Shown here: positions 11,394 to 23,400 of the stretch, piece by piece
Layout of the letters: every line of letters starts with the position of its first letter
Position numbering within the stretch: position 1 is the first letter of the stretch
Source of the DNA: Dichetophora obliterata
Lineage: Eukaryota > Arthropoda > Insecta > Diptera > Sciomyzidae
Length of the DNA: 64,000 nucleotides
Reading direction: 5' to 3'
Assembly (NCBI GenBank): GCA_963920525.1
Contig: OY986438.1
Coordinates: 123,170,920-123,234,919 of the forward strand
The notes under the pieces: model-generated
Seen by the model: the letters and a program-made list of their open reading frames with translations, nothing else
The model's database searches: none
Told to the model about the DNA's origin: nothing
Position numbers and translations under genes: made by a program

Positions 11394-12145
11394 TCAATCA
11401 GGAGAAACAAGAAACGAAGCTCAAAGCCTGGCCAACAAATTTGAGACTATTTTCCTAAAGGATATATGGAATGACCTATTAGTAACCATTAATAAAGCAA
11501 GCATAAGTTTACATAATAACACCATGACTATGGATATTGCAACAAAACTTTTTGCATCTCTGGTTGATTATGTCAGAAACGCACGAATTAATTCCGATCA
11601 CTAGCAGAAAAATTTCGTATAGACACGTTTATTCCTATGATTGACACATTGAAAGATCATTTAAAAAGTCGTTCTGAATCATACAAGGAAGCTGACAAAC
11701 GTTTTAGTTTTCTTTGTCAGTTAAAAACTACCGATTGTGACGAGTTGACAAGCAAATGCGAAGAATTTGCAAAATTCTATTATGAATACATTAATGGTAA
11801 TGAGCTCAAATCAGAATTTTTCATTTAACACAGTACTTGAAAAACCTTACAAATGAATCAGCGGACTTGAGTTTATCAACCTAACATAAGATAACAAAAG
11901 CCGATAAATTAGAAGAAACTTTCCCGGAGCTAAAAGTTGCTTCAAGGATATTTATTTCCTTAATGGTCACAATTGTAGTGGAGAGCGCTCATTTTCGCGA
12001 CTCAAAAGAATTAAAGATTAATTACGAACGACTTAATAATTTGTCAATCATGTGCATTGAAAGTGATATTCTTTAAAAAATAGGCTTTGAGGATATAATA
12101 GATAATTTTGCAGTACAGAAATCCAGAAAGAAATTATTATCATAA
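11394..12145 (+). pseudogene. hAT transposase remnant (C-terminal half)
   Basis: Pieces in several frames translate to a hAT (ZMYM1-like) transposase C-terminus. A block at 11394-11603 contains FETIFLKDIWNDLL and TMDIATKLFASLVDYVR. One at 11605-11826 contains FIPMIDTLKDHLKSR and CEEFAKFYYEY. The dimerisation motif GERSFSRLKRIK lies near 11980-12020, followed by NNLSIMCIESDIL and FEDIIDNF. Stops and frameshifts at about 11602, 11826, 11885 and 12000-12080 make it dead. The N-terminal half is not visible. Confidence 0.72.
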
Positions 12146-12890
12146 CCAATGCAAACCAGTAAAATAGTGTTTTGTTCGTTCTGCTTCTTTAAACAGTAAT
12201 CACATCATTAAAATCATTAAAATAATTAAATATGTGTATATTTAAAGCATTAAGGTAATTGTTTTTTCTATCATGTACACATTTCGTTCTTTGTATAAGG
12301 GCCCCAAATTAAAGTGTGCCCAAGTGGCCCCTGCATGGTTTAAAACGACTTTGGCTATGCAGCTCCTTAGCTAAGTGGGGTTTTCGTGATTTAAACCTTC
12401 CCTCCCCTGAGGGGAGACCACCTGGGGTCTGAAGTTACATAAGAAATTAAGACAAATGAGACTTTTAAAAGCGCAGCATTATAATTTTTAGAAACACCAC
12501 TGAACAAATTATAAAATAGTTTTGACAAAAAGATGCTAAAGCATCTGAAAATACATTAAATTCGTGAAAAAACGTTAAATTCTTAATCAACTTTTAGAAC
12601 CAAGAGTTAATAATTTCCAAAATAAAATTCAATAAAATTGTTTTAGAAATAAAAAGTTTTTCCGATCATTTTGAATTAAATTTGTACTAAGATGGGTTAA
12701 ATCAATTTATTTTATTAAGGGCCGTGAATTTTCAAAAAATCAATTTTTTATGATTGATTTTGGTTCAAAAGACCTCAAGGAAACTATTTTTAATGATATA
12801 AAATTCGATATTAATTTCTATGTTAAATGGTGAAGGATTTAAACGGCAGAGCGTCAAGGCCGTATAAACGGTGTTAAAAACTTTAAAGCG
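12146..12890. other. Non-coding, possible 3' part of hAT remnant
   Basis: Contains GC-rich stretches near 12298-12345 (GGGCCCC, GTGCCCAAGTGGCCCCTG) of the kind found at hAT ends, and CTCCCCTGAGGGGAG (about 12412-12426), a perfect short palindrome. No gene. Confidence 0.4.
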
Positions 12891-12894
12891 CTTT

Positions 12895-13245
12895 CTCTAG
12901 AAATCACATTTTTTGAGTTGGCGGGCGTGATTAAAAAAACTACTGGAGTGATTGTTCTGAAATTTTAATATGTTATTGTACTCACATAAATCTATAGATT
13001 GAACTACGGGTAGAACGATCGGTAAAGTGTTTTTTGGTTTTCAAGGGATTTTTTGGTTCCAAAAATCGGCTAATTTCGAAAAAACGCCGCCATTTTGTTA
13101 ATTTTGGCCAAAAAAATGTTCATTTAGTTCAATCTATAGCGGCTTTGATGATGATGAAAACCCCGATATTATTTTTTTTTCAGACATTCCAGTGAGCCAA
13201 AATCACGCCTGCCGCGATTTCTTGATGTTTTTTTCAAAAACCTGC
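12895..13245. repeat. Imperfect foldback, about 110-bp arms
   Basis: Left arm (about 12900-13010) and right arm (about 13127-13240) share, in inverse order, AGAAATC, GGCGTGATT, ACTGGA, TCTGAAA and, innermost, CTATAGATTGAACTA. No coding capacity. Probably an old foldback or MITE. Confidence 0.5.
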
Positions 13246-13399
13246 AGCAGCCAAAAAAACACGCTAGAAAAATAAAAAAAAAATTTATAATTTTTTTACA
13301 TAAAAATAAATATGCAAAGTTTCAACAAAATATCTCTTAAAAAATTTGCATTTCAAAAATGTTATTTTTTTAAAATCCAGGGGTGTACTGTACCCCTAA

Positions 13400-13797
13400 T
13401 CGTAGAATGTGGAATGTTAGGTTAGGTTAAGGTGGCGGCAGGTCTTTAGACTAGCCCATCTAGACCAAATTATTGGTCCGTTGTGATACCACAATATATA
13501 AGAAAGGACTTATCAAGTGAAACTTTTGTGAAGGATGTTCTTAATGTGGCAGAAGGTGTAGAATCATGTGATATTTAATTTGAGCCTTGACCTCAGTTGA
13601 ATCAAGTTACAAAGAGTTCCTCTCCACAAACTTTTCCTACCACCACCAACTACAACTTTTCATTGAAAATTGATGTGTTTTTAAGTTCCTTTGATTAGAA
13701 ATAAGGAAAAAGATTATAGCATAGGCCGGCCAGGATTCGAACCTGAGACCCCTGAGCGATAGTTTAGCGCGTCACTACTAAACTATCGAGGCCCTGT
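13400..13797 (-). mobile_element. tRNA-derived SINE
   Basis: Read on the minus strand, 13797-13725 resembles a tRNA: an A-box-like TAGTTTAGTAGTG and a B box GGTTCGAATCC followed by the matching T-arm half. The cloverleaf is degenerate and the acceptor stem only partly pairs. About 320 bp of unrelated body follows, ending in a CCTTAACCTAACCTAAC stretch near 13415. A tRNA head joined to a non-tRNA body is the SINE layout, with an internal Pol III promoter. Confidence 0.62.
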
Positions 13798-13929
13798 GTG
13801 CGAATGTGTACGAATTTAAATTTTTTTATCACAAATTTTGTTTTAAAAATAGCTTGAAAAAATTTACGTCAAAGTTAGAACAAGTTATTTTCAAAATACA
13901 TGCAATGATATATCCATGAGTTAGTCGAT

Positions 13930-14095
13930 TTCTGCAGATTGGTGCAACGTGGCCGGTTTCAGTTGCTTCAAGCGAACGCTCGTTTTCGTTTCAAAGATTA
14001 CATACATAAGAAGTAAAACCGGAGAAGAGAGGCTCAGTGAGTTAGCTTTTCGAAATGTTCACAGTAATGTGAAAATGATTCTTTTATACATAAAA
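13930..14095 (+). pseudogene. Second hAT transposase C-terminal fragment
   Basis: Translates in pieces to the hAT dimerisation region: PVSVASSERSFS near 13955-13990, then an ERLSELAFRNVHS-like block near 14025-14070 in another frame. One stop and at least one frameshift. Different in sequence from the copy at 11394-12145, so a separate element. Confidence 0.6.
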
Positions 14096-14160
14096 AATTT
14101 TAATTAGTCTAATTAAAAAAGATTAAAAGCCCACCAAATTTTTTTTCTGAGTATGCGCAT

Positions 14161-15133
14161 TAGGGCGGGTTGACTTGTATGGATGAAAAAAAAATGAAAA
14201 ATCGTATAGCAAAAACGTAATCTACATAAAATTCTAAGAAAATTCTCCGAAGAAACCATAGGTCTAAAATCAAACCCTAATCCGCGCCTCTCGACTTGAA
14301 ATTTTTTTTCCTCTTCTTTCGCCAAAAATTTTTTTTTTAAATGTAGCTATTATGTTTTATTATATTATAGTTTATGCAATACAGGTTTTGTTTTGAGACT
14401 AATCAAAATATTCAATTATCAAAAAAGCAGTTGAACCCCAATTTGCATCTCCTCTCATTTGCGTTCTATATGAAAAATAGTTAGAACACGTTTTACCTAA
14501 ACTGCGTTTTGCAAAAAACAAAGAATAATTAAAAAAAAAACTTTTTGGAATAAAATATGCAAAACATACTTCTTAAAACAGGAAAAAAACATGACCTATA
14601 ATCCAGTTTATTTGATCTATAGAAATATAGATCAAATAGTAGTAACTATAGAAAGTATATAGCCAAAGTACCTAGAATGGAGAGTAAAAAAGACTTTACA
14701 AAATTAACATATAACCAATAAGTAAAGTTTTCTTTGTATTCTATAATTGCTTCTTTGTATGTATTAAAGACCTTATTTCTTTTAATGACACAAAATTTGT
14801 TTATGGTAAAAAAATTACTGAAAAATAACTGAAATATTGTTTGAGTGAAAACACTTCTTTTGTTTGTTTTTATTTGCATTATAAAATAAGACTTGTTTAT
14901 CCTTATAAAAATATTAAATATAAAATTATATACAAACTTTTTTACTTGGGTGAATATTTTTTTAATGTAAAAAAATTTTGAGTGTAGAAAAGGGACACAT
15001 AAATTTTCAAGTCGAGAGGCGCGGATTAGGATTTTATTTTAGATACATGGTTTCTTCGGAGAATTTTCTTAGAATTTTAAGTAGTTTATGTTTTTGCTAT
15101 ACGATTTACAAATAAAAAAATCAACCCGCCCTA
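14161..15133. mobile_element. MITE with about 150-bp inverted repeats
   Basis: 14161-14310 and 15003-15133 are inverse copies: both ends read TAGGGCGGGTTGA inward and both inner parts contain CCGCGCCTCTCGACTTGAA and TTCTCCGAAGAAACCAT. Similarity extends a few bases outward (GCAT before TAGGG), so the exact ends and any TA duplication are uncertain. The 690-bp interior is AT-rich, has a small perfect hairpin at about 14610-14637 (TTTGATCTATA/TATAGATCAAA), and has no transposase. Confidence 0.75.
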
Positions 15134-15659
15134 ATGCACATGCTAACAATAGATATGGTCAAAATAAAAACAAAGGTATTTAAAATATATCTGAAGAGGT
15201 AATAAGATTCTTACCGTATTAAAGCTACAGTTTTTAAGTTTTGAGTAGCCGGTTAGTTTTGGCTACGAAAGATGATGATACATGTGATTATACCTCAGTA
15301 AAATATTTATATGTGCACAAATATATTTTTTTATTTTTTCTCCCTGGCTTATAACAATACAATTTTTTTGAGTTTGCCAACATTTTTTTTTAAAGGATGG
15401 AGTTTATTAGTCGAACAGAGAATTCTTCTCCTCCTCGTATTCGTAGTACCGTTAATCGAAAATAGTGTGTAATCTCGCATATGCAATAGAAAATATTTAT
15501 ATGTGCACAATTGCTTTTCTTGTGTTTTAACTGCTATAACGTAAAAATTACGAAATTTTGTTGATAACATTGGTAAGAAAAACCATAAACATAACGGTAA
15601 TACATTGTTTGAACAAAAAATTGAGCACATTTTAGAGTTATTTTATTTTTTAAATAAAA
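15134..15659. other. No gene seen
   Basis: AT-rich spacer. It carries a short repeated phrase AAAATATTTATATGTGCACAA at about 15299 and 15490, possibly from a local duplication. No coding signal. Confidence 0.4.
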
Positions 15660-16460
15660 ATACCATGCGGCAACACTTTATCTGAAGAAGATCGTTGAAA
15701 TATAAAAGGCTTAATTAAAGTCGGTATAGAAGTAGGTGCTATAGCTGCTAGGACAAATCGTCACTGAAACACCATAACAAATTGTTTAAAAGATCCTGGG
15801 AGCTATGCTATAATCAAGTGCAGTGAAAGAAAATCCGTGATTGACCAACGGCAGAAGCAGAAACCAACAAATTTGGAATGAAAATGCCAACGTCAGTTAT
15901 GAATCGCCCTTCTCTCAACCTAGGCTTCTACCATGACACATTGCGGTCAGTCTAGCATATGACGAAACATACAAATTTTATGAGAAAGAATTTGGGAATA
16001 TCATATTAAGTGATGACAAAAAGTTCAACCTTGACGTGCCCGACGGTTGCCAGAAATACCGGCACAATTTCCGATAGCCACGACAAATTAGGTATTAGCG
16101 TAACCATGGGTGGGGATCATTGATGATTTCAGCCGGTTTCAGATACTTTGAAAGTCTCCCCTGTATTTTATTTCGTGAAAATCGAATGCACAAATGTATA
16201 TTGAGTTATTAGATGATGTGTTTATTGAGCTCACATGCTATTAATACCAGTATAACTGGACTTTTCAGCAGGACAGCGCACCAAAAAATTCTTCCCGAGC
16301 CCCAAATGACTTTCAATAAATCTGAAATATACAATAAATAATGTATTGTAATGACCTACTGTTAGTCACGACTTGAATCCTATTGAAAACCTGTGGGGCA
16401 TTCTTTTAGCCCAAGTTTATAAAAAAAAGCACAGTTTCGATAGTATCGTAAGTATAGTCG
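15660..16460 (+). pseudogene. Tc1/Tc3-type transposase remnant
   Basis: Broken plus-strand coding sequence. It has an N-terminal helix-turn-helix-like piece (TLSEEDR...KGLIKVGIEVGAIAART, 15672-15755), the first catalytic region LSDDKKFNLD near 16008, a WTFQQDSAPKNS-like block with the second Asp near 16262, and SHDLNPIENLWG near 16367. Several stops and frameshifts. The 3' part runs into the large palindrome starting about 16425. Confidence 0.75.
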
Positions 16461-17662
16461 TAGAATTCCTTTTTATATAGTAATAGAGAAAAATTCTGTT
16501 TTTTTCATTCATAGCTTTAAAAACTATTTTCAAATATTTCATCTTCTAAATAAAAATTATTCACAAACAAATTTGTTGTTTTTGTTGCCTTCTTTAAACT
16601 TACTTGATCAAAAAAGCTCACAATTAAATTGATGTAAAAATTTGTTTTGTTTTATAAAAAGTTTTCGTTTGATATTTTTAGTGATGAATTTGTTGTTAAT
16701 TTTTTAAGTTGGTTACAACTAAATGTAATTCAAAGTTACGTTTAATAAATGGAAATAAATATCGGAAAAATTTTAATTATTTATTTTTCCTGTAGTAAAG
16801 AGCATTAACATATATAATGTACATTCAAACGAAAAGTTTTTATAAAACAAAACAAATTTTAACATGAATTTAATTGAGAGCTTTTTAGAACAAGTAAGTT
16901 TGAAGAAGGCAACAACAACAACAAATTCGTTTTTGATTAATTTTTATTTAGAAGATGAAATGTTTTAAAATAGTTTTGAAATATATAAATAAAAAACCAG
17001 ATTTTTTCTCTATTACTGTATAAAAAAGAATTCTACGTCTGTAATCGAAACTGTGTCTTTTTTATACAGTAAAAGAGAAAAATTCTTGTTTTTTATTTAT
17101 ATTTTTCAAATATATTTTAAAACATTTCATCTTCTAAATAAAAATTATTCAAAAACGAATTTGTTGTTGTTGTTGCCTTCTTCAAACTTACTTTATCTAA
17201 AAAGCTCTCAATTAAATTCATGTTAAAATTTGTTTTGTTTTATAAAAACTTTTCGTTTGATATATGCATTATATATGTTAATACTCTTTACTACAGGAAA
17301 AATAAATAATTAAAATTTTTCCGATATTTATTTCCATTTATTAAACGTAACTTTGAATTACATTTGGTTGTAACCATCATATAAAATTAACAACAAATTC
17401 ATCGCTAAAAATATCAAACGAAAACTTTTTATAAAACAAAACAAATTTTTACATTAATTTAATTGTGAGCTTTTTTGGTCATGTAAGTTTAAAGAAGGCA
17501 ACAAAAACAACAAATTTGTTTTTGAAAAATTTTTATTTAGAAGATGAAATGTTTTTAAATAGTTTTTAAAAATATGAATGAAAAAAACAGAATTTTTCTC
17601 TATTACTATATAAAAAGGAATTCTACGTCTATGCTTACGATTCTATCGAAACTGTGCTTTTT
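16425..17662. repeat. 1.24-kb palindrome built of four copies of one arm
   Basis: The block 16425-17045 is the near-perfect inverse of 17045-17662. Each half is itself a foldback: arm 16460-16685, spacer, inverse arm 16828-17035; then arm 17055-17262, spacer, inverse arm 17412-17625. All four arms share TTTCATCTTCTAAATAAAAA, GCCTTCTT.AAACTTAC and TTTTGTTTTATAAAAA. The two spacers are inverse copies of each other. The outer ends include AGTTTCGATAG.ATCGTAAG, which overlaps the Tc1 coding remnant. No open reading frame. Confidence 0.85.
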
Positions 17663-18295
17663 TTAAAACGTGTGATATTTTTGTGGTAATTTTTAATGAT
17701 CTTGAGATGTTTTTTGATATTTTTTTATTGCGGTAGAAACTTTTTTGTTTATCTTTACAATGGTAATTTTTGTTGTATTTAATTTATGTTATTGTGAAAA
17801 AGTAACTTTTTGTCGGAATTGTTTTAAATTTCGACTGGCAACCTTGGCTAGTAGTAGTACATTTTGTGTAGCCACATAGCTAGAGAGCTACATGCATCTG
17901 TATTCTCTATTGCATTACAACCCAACAAGCCATGAATGTTACTGTGCCAGCTAAACGGTACTTAAAACGGCAGCGTCTGATTTGCTGGTATGAAAATGAC
18001 AAGTTTTTGTACCTTTAAACCGTTCTCTATATAATTGTAAAGTCCTTTTTTATATTTATCAAGAATCGAATTGAAATTGATGTCATATTCGCTTGATAAG
18101 TCGTTTGTTCTTGTCTTTTTCCCCTTTTTTTCACCCTTGTATTGAAATCAAGGTAGTGCAGTTGAGTTACCGTTTATTGTTTAGCTTATTGTTGCAACTT
18201 AATAAAAACTATTTTAAGAAAAAGTTACAACTGTTTAGCAACAACTAAAATTAATATACAACTTAAAGTTTTCTATATGACCTTGTTATTTTTTG
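17663..18295. other. No gene seen
   Basis: AT-rich; nothing recognisable on either strand. Confidence 0.4.
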
Positions 18296-18665
18296 TGTTG
18301 ATTTTCTATGATTTTAATGTAAATTCTAATTGCTTGATAGTTTAAATCATTCTTGATTTTAAATACAAATTCTAGTTGTTTGATAGTTTAAAATCGTTTA
18401 TTGAGCTTTAGGTCAGGTTAAACTAGTTAATCAATCAGCTAACTAATTAATCAGCTAGTGATGTTTTTTTTTCTTTTCATATTGAAAGTGTTGTTGCTGT
18501 TGTTTCTTTGAAAAAAATTCGTTGGAGCAATTAATTGTTCTAACCTGACCTAAAGCTCAATAAACGATTTTAAACTATCAAACAACTAGAATTTTTATTT
18601 AAAATCAAGAATGATTTAAACTATCAAACATTTAGAATTTGTATTTAAATCATAGAAAATCAACA
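18296..18665. repeat. Foldback with 125-bp arms, each internally duplicated
   Basis: 18296-18420 and 18540-18665 are inverse copies. Within each arm a unit containing TTGATAGTTTAAA occurs twice. The outer ends read TTGATTTTCTATGATTT, the inner ends GAGCTTTAGGTCAGGTTA. The 120-bp loop holds a small ACTAGTTAATCAATCAGCT-type hairpin. No coding capacity. Confidence 0.75.
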
Positions 18666-20499
18666 TTAATATAAAACTTAATAAATGGCACGCTTATATG
18701 AAACACACAATGCATAGTTTGCTGACAACGAAACGGTCCGCTTCAGTGCTTTTAAAAGTGCACACCGTTTTCAAATAAGCCGAGTGGCTATCTGGGAAAA
18801 AAAACAACTCATGTGTATTTATATATGTATGTTTTACATACATATTTATAAAAACAAACAACAAAAGCAGCACAACAACGAACGACGTAATAACGAACCA
18901 CACAAGCAAACACAACAACAACAACAACCTTAAAAACAGCATAAGCAGCTACTGCAGCTAGGCAGCTTGTGCATTGCTCATACGAATATATGAATTTTTC
19001 ATCTTCTTAGATTTCGCTATTTTATTAGATATTCGTTTTATTCCCACTAAAACTTATATTTTGGCATTTTTTTTCCTTTGTACGATGAATATTAAAGGCT
19101 GTAGGTATACCCCAAAGTGTCAAATATCACTTTGAAAAAATTCGTGAAAATGACCCCCATACAAACCGCGCTGTAAGACGTGATTCTACGTCAAAAGCGC
19201 CAGTTCGAGTCGATGAAGTATCTGAAAACAGTTCTTTAAGATGAATGGCAGAAAATCGATGGCTCCATCCTCAAATCTTTGATGTACTTCATGACTTCCA
19301 AGCTTAACCAAAAGAAAGGAAGACATATTCTTTTATAATATCTATATTAATTTCTATTTTATACCATAAAATCAATAAAAATAGGTTTTGCACATATAAA
19401 TATTTTCTTTGAACTTTTTAAATGAAAACAAATAAAAACAAATTAAGTTATGTTTGCTTAGACTTGCATTTGAAGTGTTGCACGTAAAATTATTTTACTA
19501 AGGTATGCCAAATTAAAGAAAAGTAACATCAATGTGTTCAGAAAAGTAGCTCTTTGTAAAATAAATTTTTTTAAATTTTTCTCCCAAGAAAGAGTGGAGC
19601 TTGGATGAACATATAATTGTAATTATATTTTAAAAATTTCGTATAGGGATGGTCTTTTAACAAGCTTTCACCTTTTTTGACAGTCTCTTTTAAATTTTTC
19701 CAAACATTCAAGCCCCCAATTTCGATTAAATGACGCATACACGTTAAAACAACTTCTTTTTTTTTTGTAAACAACAATTCACAAGTTAATTAAAAATCAT
19801 ACTTTTAAAAATTATTTGTACAAATAAAATAAAATTTCAGTCTTGTCTTTGTTGGTTCAAACTTAATGGTTGGCATAGCGACATCTTTCAGAAATACTTA
19901 ATCATGGTAACTTTATTGCAAAAATGCTGTGTTAGAATTATATGGAACTTAAAATGTTAATATGATTTCACAGGAAATCAAAAAGTTGTAAGAAGAAGCC
20001 CACAAAAACAAAAAAACAAATGCAATATTGTGCAGATATCAACACATACCTTCACATCATAAACGAAACGAATGTCAACTTTATGTGGATTCAAAATGTG
20101 TGGAAAAGATAAGTATTATTATATTTACTCTAAGTGTTTATTGATTCGTGTGAATCACCCTTGGGCCTTAGAAAAATTATTTATTTATAGAATAAAGTAC
20201 TGAGAAAAAATTGTAAAGTCAAATCAATAAATATCGTCCCATGGCCAACAAAATTCTGCTAATTACTTACAGTTAATACTGATAAAAATCGCTTGCATGC
20301 AATATTCTTTTGTGAAATATATTAACGCAATTAATAGTTATTTGAACTCAAAACGGTGAAGAAGTCAATTCTGTGGAGTCTCAAATATTTTTGTGGAAAA
20401 AAAATTAAATACTCTTTATTATTTTAAGCTAGGATTCAAATTGAGTGATTTGTACAAATGTCACAAATTGACATGAGTCAAATTCCAATTTCAGCGGGA
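18666..20499. other. Upstream of MFS gene; little recognisable
   Basis: AT-rich. A stretch at 19080-19300 translates in one frame to a basic sequence (KYHFEKIREN...RAVRRDSTSKAPVRVDE) that could be a scrap of a transposase, but I cannot assign it. Runs of ACAACAA at 18855-18925. Any 5' UTR or promoter of the transporter should lie just before 20500; TTTCAG at 20488-20493 could be an acceptor for a non-coding upstream exon. Confidence 0.35.
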
Positions 20500-23400
20500 A
20501 TGACGGACTATCGAAAAAATACTCCTCAACTTCGAACTATAGGAATCGGTGAGATATTATTTTTTCATCTGAACTGCATAAGAGTTTAACAAAATAATTA
20601 TGAAATGTAAAAATGGAGTTTAAACACATTTATTCATTACATTGAAAAGGAAAAACATCTTTTTTGGTTATATTAAATTTAAACATTGATTAACAAAAGT
20701 TAAAACCGTTCTATTTTGCATCATTGATAACTCATTTATTATTGAAGATACGTCTAGTGGACAAAGATATTTTGCCATTTTCTTATTTTCGCCAAATAAA
20801 GGTGTTTGCCAAACCAGTATCTTGTATAATATCCACTTGTGACGATTTTTTAGTTTGTATTCATAATCCCCCGTTTACTGTGTAAGGGGAATATAAACTT
20901 TGTCACACCGTTTGTAAAGCCCATAAGGAGGCGCGCTGGTATACAATTCTTTCAAAGTTTGCAATAATTTTTGATTTTTGCCATGCCAAAATTTAAAATT
21001 TGGTCACCTCCCATAAATTTATGTATCGACTTGACACTTTTAATGTTTCTTATTTTAAATTTTAAAAATTTAACGCCTTATAAAAAATGAAGTCATCGAA
21101 ATGATAAAACATTCAAAACTTCGAATACAGTTAAGCACGCTATGTGAGTATTTTAACTTCTGCCACAGGAGAAAACTCCTTTTTGTGTAATTTACTATTT
21201 GTACAATTTCACCTACAATTTTATTTAAAAAAAATTCACATTTTACTTGCAGCTTCAGTTATTTTTATTACTGCTGGCATGAACATCGCATGGAGCTTAG
21301 GATTTAGTTCCGGTCTCATTTATTCAGAAAGTTTAGCGTACTGTTGGTTTATTGGAGCGATTCTTGGAGCTTTAATAGCAGCACTTCTTACAAACAAATT
21401 GCGGATGAAATTACTTTTGGTAAGCATTTCTTTCTTAAATTTGTCTTAGTTTCAATTCCAAAGTGAATAGTGTATCGGGATCCTCGAAAAAAGGGAATCG
21501 AAAATGTGTTTAAAAATATTTCTTTTTTTATTCTAAACTAGTATTCCCCAGCGGACGTTGTCCTGCTACACACCGCCTTGCTGCCATATACAACTTTTCA
21601 TGTTAATCGAAAAAAAGATTTCCCGAAAGTGGCCACATGAACTAAATTAACAAATCGCCTTAGAAGCAAAGTCTAATTCGGCCAAAAGAAAGAATCCCTA
21701 AAATTTTCGTACGTCCGAAATATAGAATTTTGGTAAAAGATGGTGTGGAAAATTTTTGTTCTTCTTCATACCATCTCGTACTCGAAACCAAAATTTCAGC
21801 TTAGCTTAGTTTTTATCTGACGCACTTTGCCTCACTCCATGCTTTTTCCTAGCCAATTTTTAATACAGTTGTCTAAAGTAACCATACAAACCAAATTAAA
21901 AATTTTTAGTCTTATACGACCAAATCCGTCTGAAATAAAGCATTTTTTGGTGGATGACTTTTGTGTATGGGAGTTTTATGTGACATTCAGTTCCAAAGCT
22001 ATTTGATATCAAAAATTTGAATTGGATGGGCAGTGCCGCGTCCCTCACTCTCGCTCAATTTTGCGTGTTACAGCAAACATGTTGTGAAAGTTTGAACTCA
22101 ATCGGACGATTAGTTTCGGAGTTTATAGAAAACACACATTCAATACCGTCTGAACTATGATGACATTTTTATTGATTACTGGGTGGTTAAAGGAGGTGTG
22201 GCCCAGCAAGTAATTTTAATAATTTCTGAGAAAGTGGGCGTATATATAGTGTGACCACTCCCATTTTTAGTACAGCTCCCGACAGTAAGCATACGAACTA
22301 AATTTTCAAATTGTAGTCTAATGCAATCAAAACCGTCTGATATATATTTTATGATTCGTGGGCGGTAAAAAGGGGTGTGGCAAAAATACATTTCCGTAAA
22401 CCATCTCGTACTCAGACACTATCTACTTCCAAAATTTCAGCTAAATCAGCCCAGTAGTTTTAGAGTATTAATAATTTTTTAAAGTAGGCGTATGTATAAT
22501 GCGACCACGCTCATTTTTAGTTCACTTACTGACAGTAAGCATAGGAACTAAATTACCAAGTTTAGTCTTATGCAAACAGAACGTTGAAAATATAGTATTG
22601 TAAGGGGGTTTTGTTCAAAGGCTGAGGTATGCTCAGCGGCTCTAGGGTCAAACAAAAGATCCTCAAACTTTTGTCCAAAATAAATAAGAAGACTTGTTGA
22701 TTTAAGTGCTCAGATGATATTCTTCTGCTTTATTGTTAAATCTTAAATTAGCAGTGTATATAATATCATGTATATTTTTCTCTTAATGTAATCATATGAG
22801 TAAGTCTTTCTTACAATACACAATATTTTAGGAATACGAACGATAAATATACAGTCGTGAGTGAGTCTGCCGACGCTGGTTCGATTATATTCGGTGTTCG
22901 GTGAAGTTCGGTGAACTTCGGTGATGTTCGGTGTTTGATGAAGTTCGGAGATGTTCGGTGATGTTCGGTGTTCCCTGAAGTTCAGTGATGTTCGGTGTGG
23001 CAATGACTTCGGCAAGACCCGACTACGCTGCGTTATTTAATAGTTTGTAGTATTGTATATAATTTGTATAATCTTTACAAATGTCTGGTTATGGCGTGAA
23101 GCGCCTTGGTATTTATTTTAACAATAGTATAATAACAACAAAATACTAGAATTCCACGAGACTCCCGATATGCCGAAGCAAACGTGATGAGTCGCTAAAC
23201 AAGTAAAAAAAAAACGAGACTCCCGATAAGCCGAAGCAAACGTGATGAGTCACTAACTACTTAATATAATACTTAAAATACTAAATGTATTAATACGAGC
23301 CACCTTGCGATAGCTCGTTTTGAAGCAACGGACTTGTTATCGTTTTCAACAAGTAAGCGACGGAACAAAGCACTACGCTCCGAGCCGTGCCGAAGTCTGT

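Noticed and set aside
19080..19300. Transposase fragment
   Set aside because: One frame gives a basic peptide (KYHFEKIREN...), but I see no motif that ties it to a family, and stops interrupt it.
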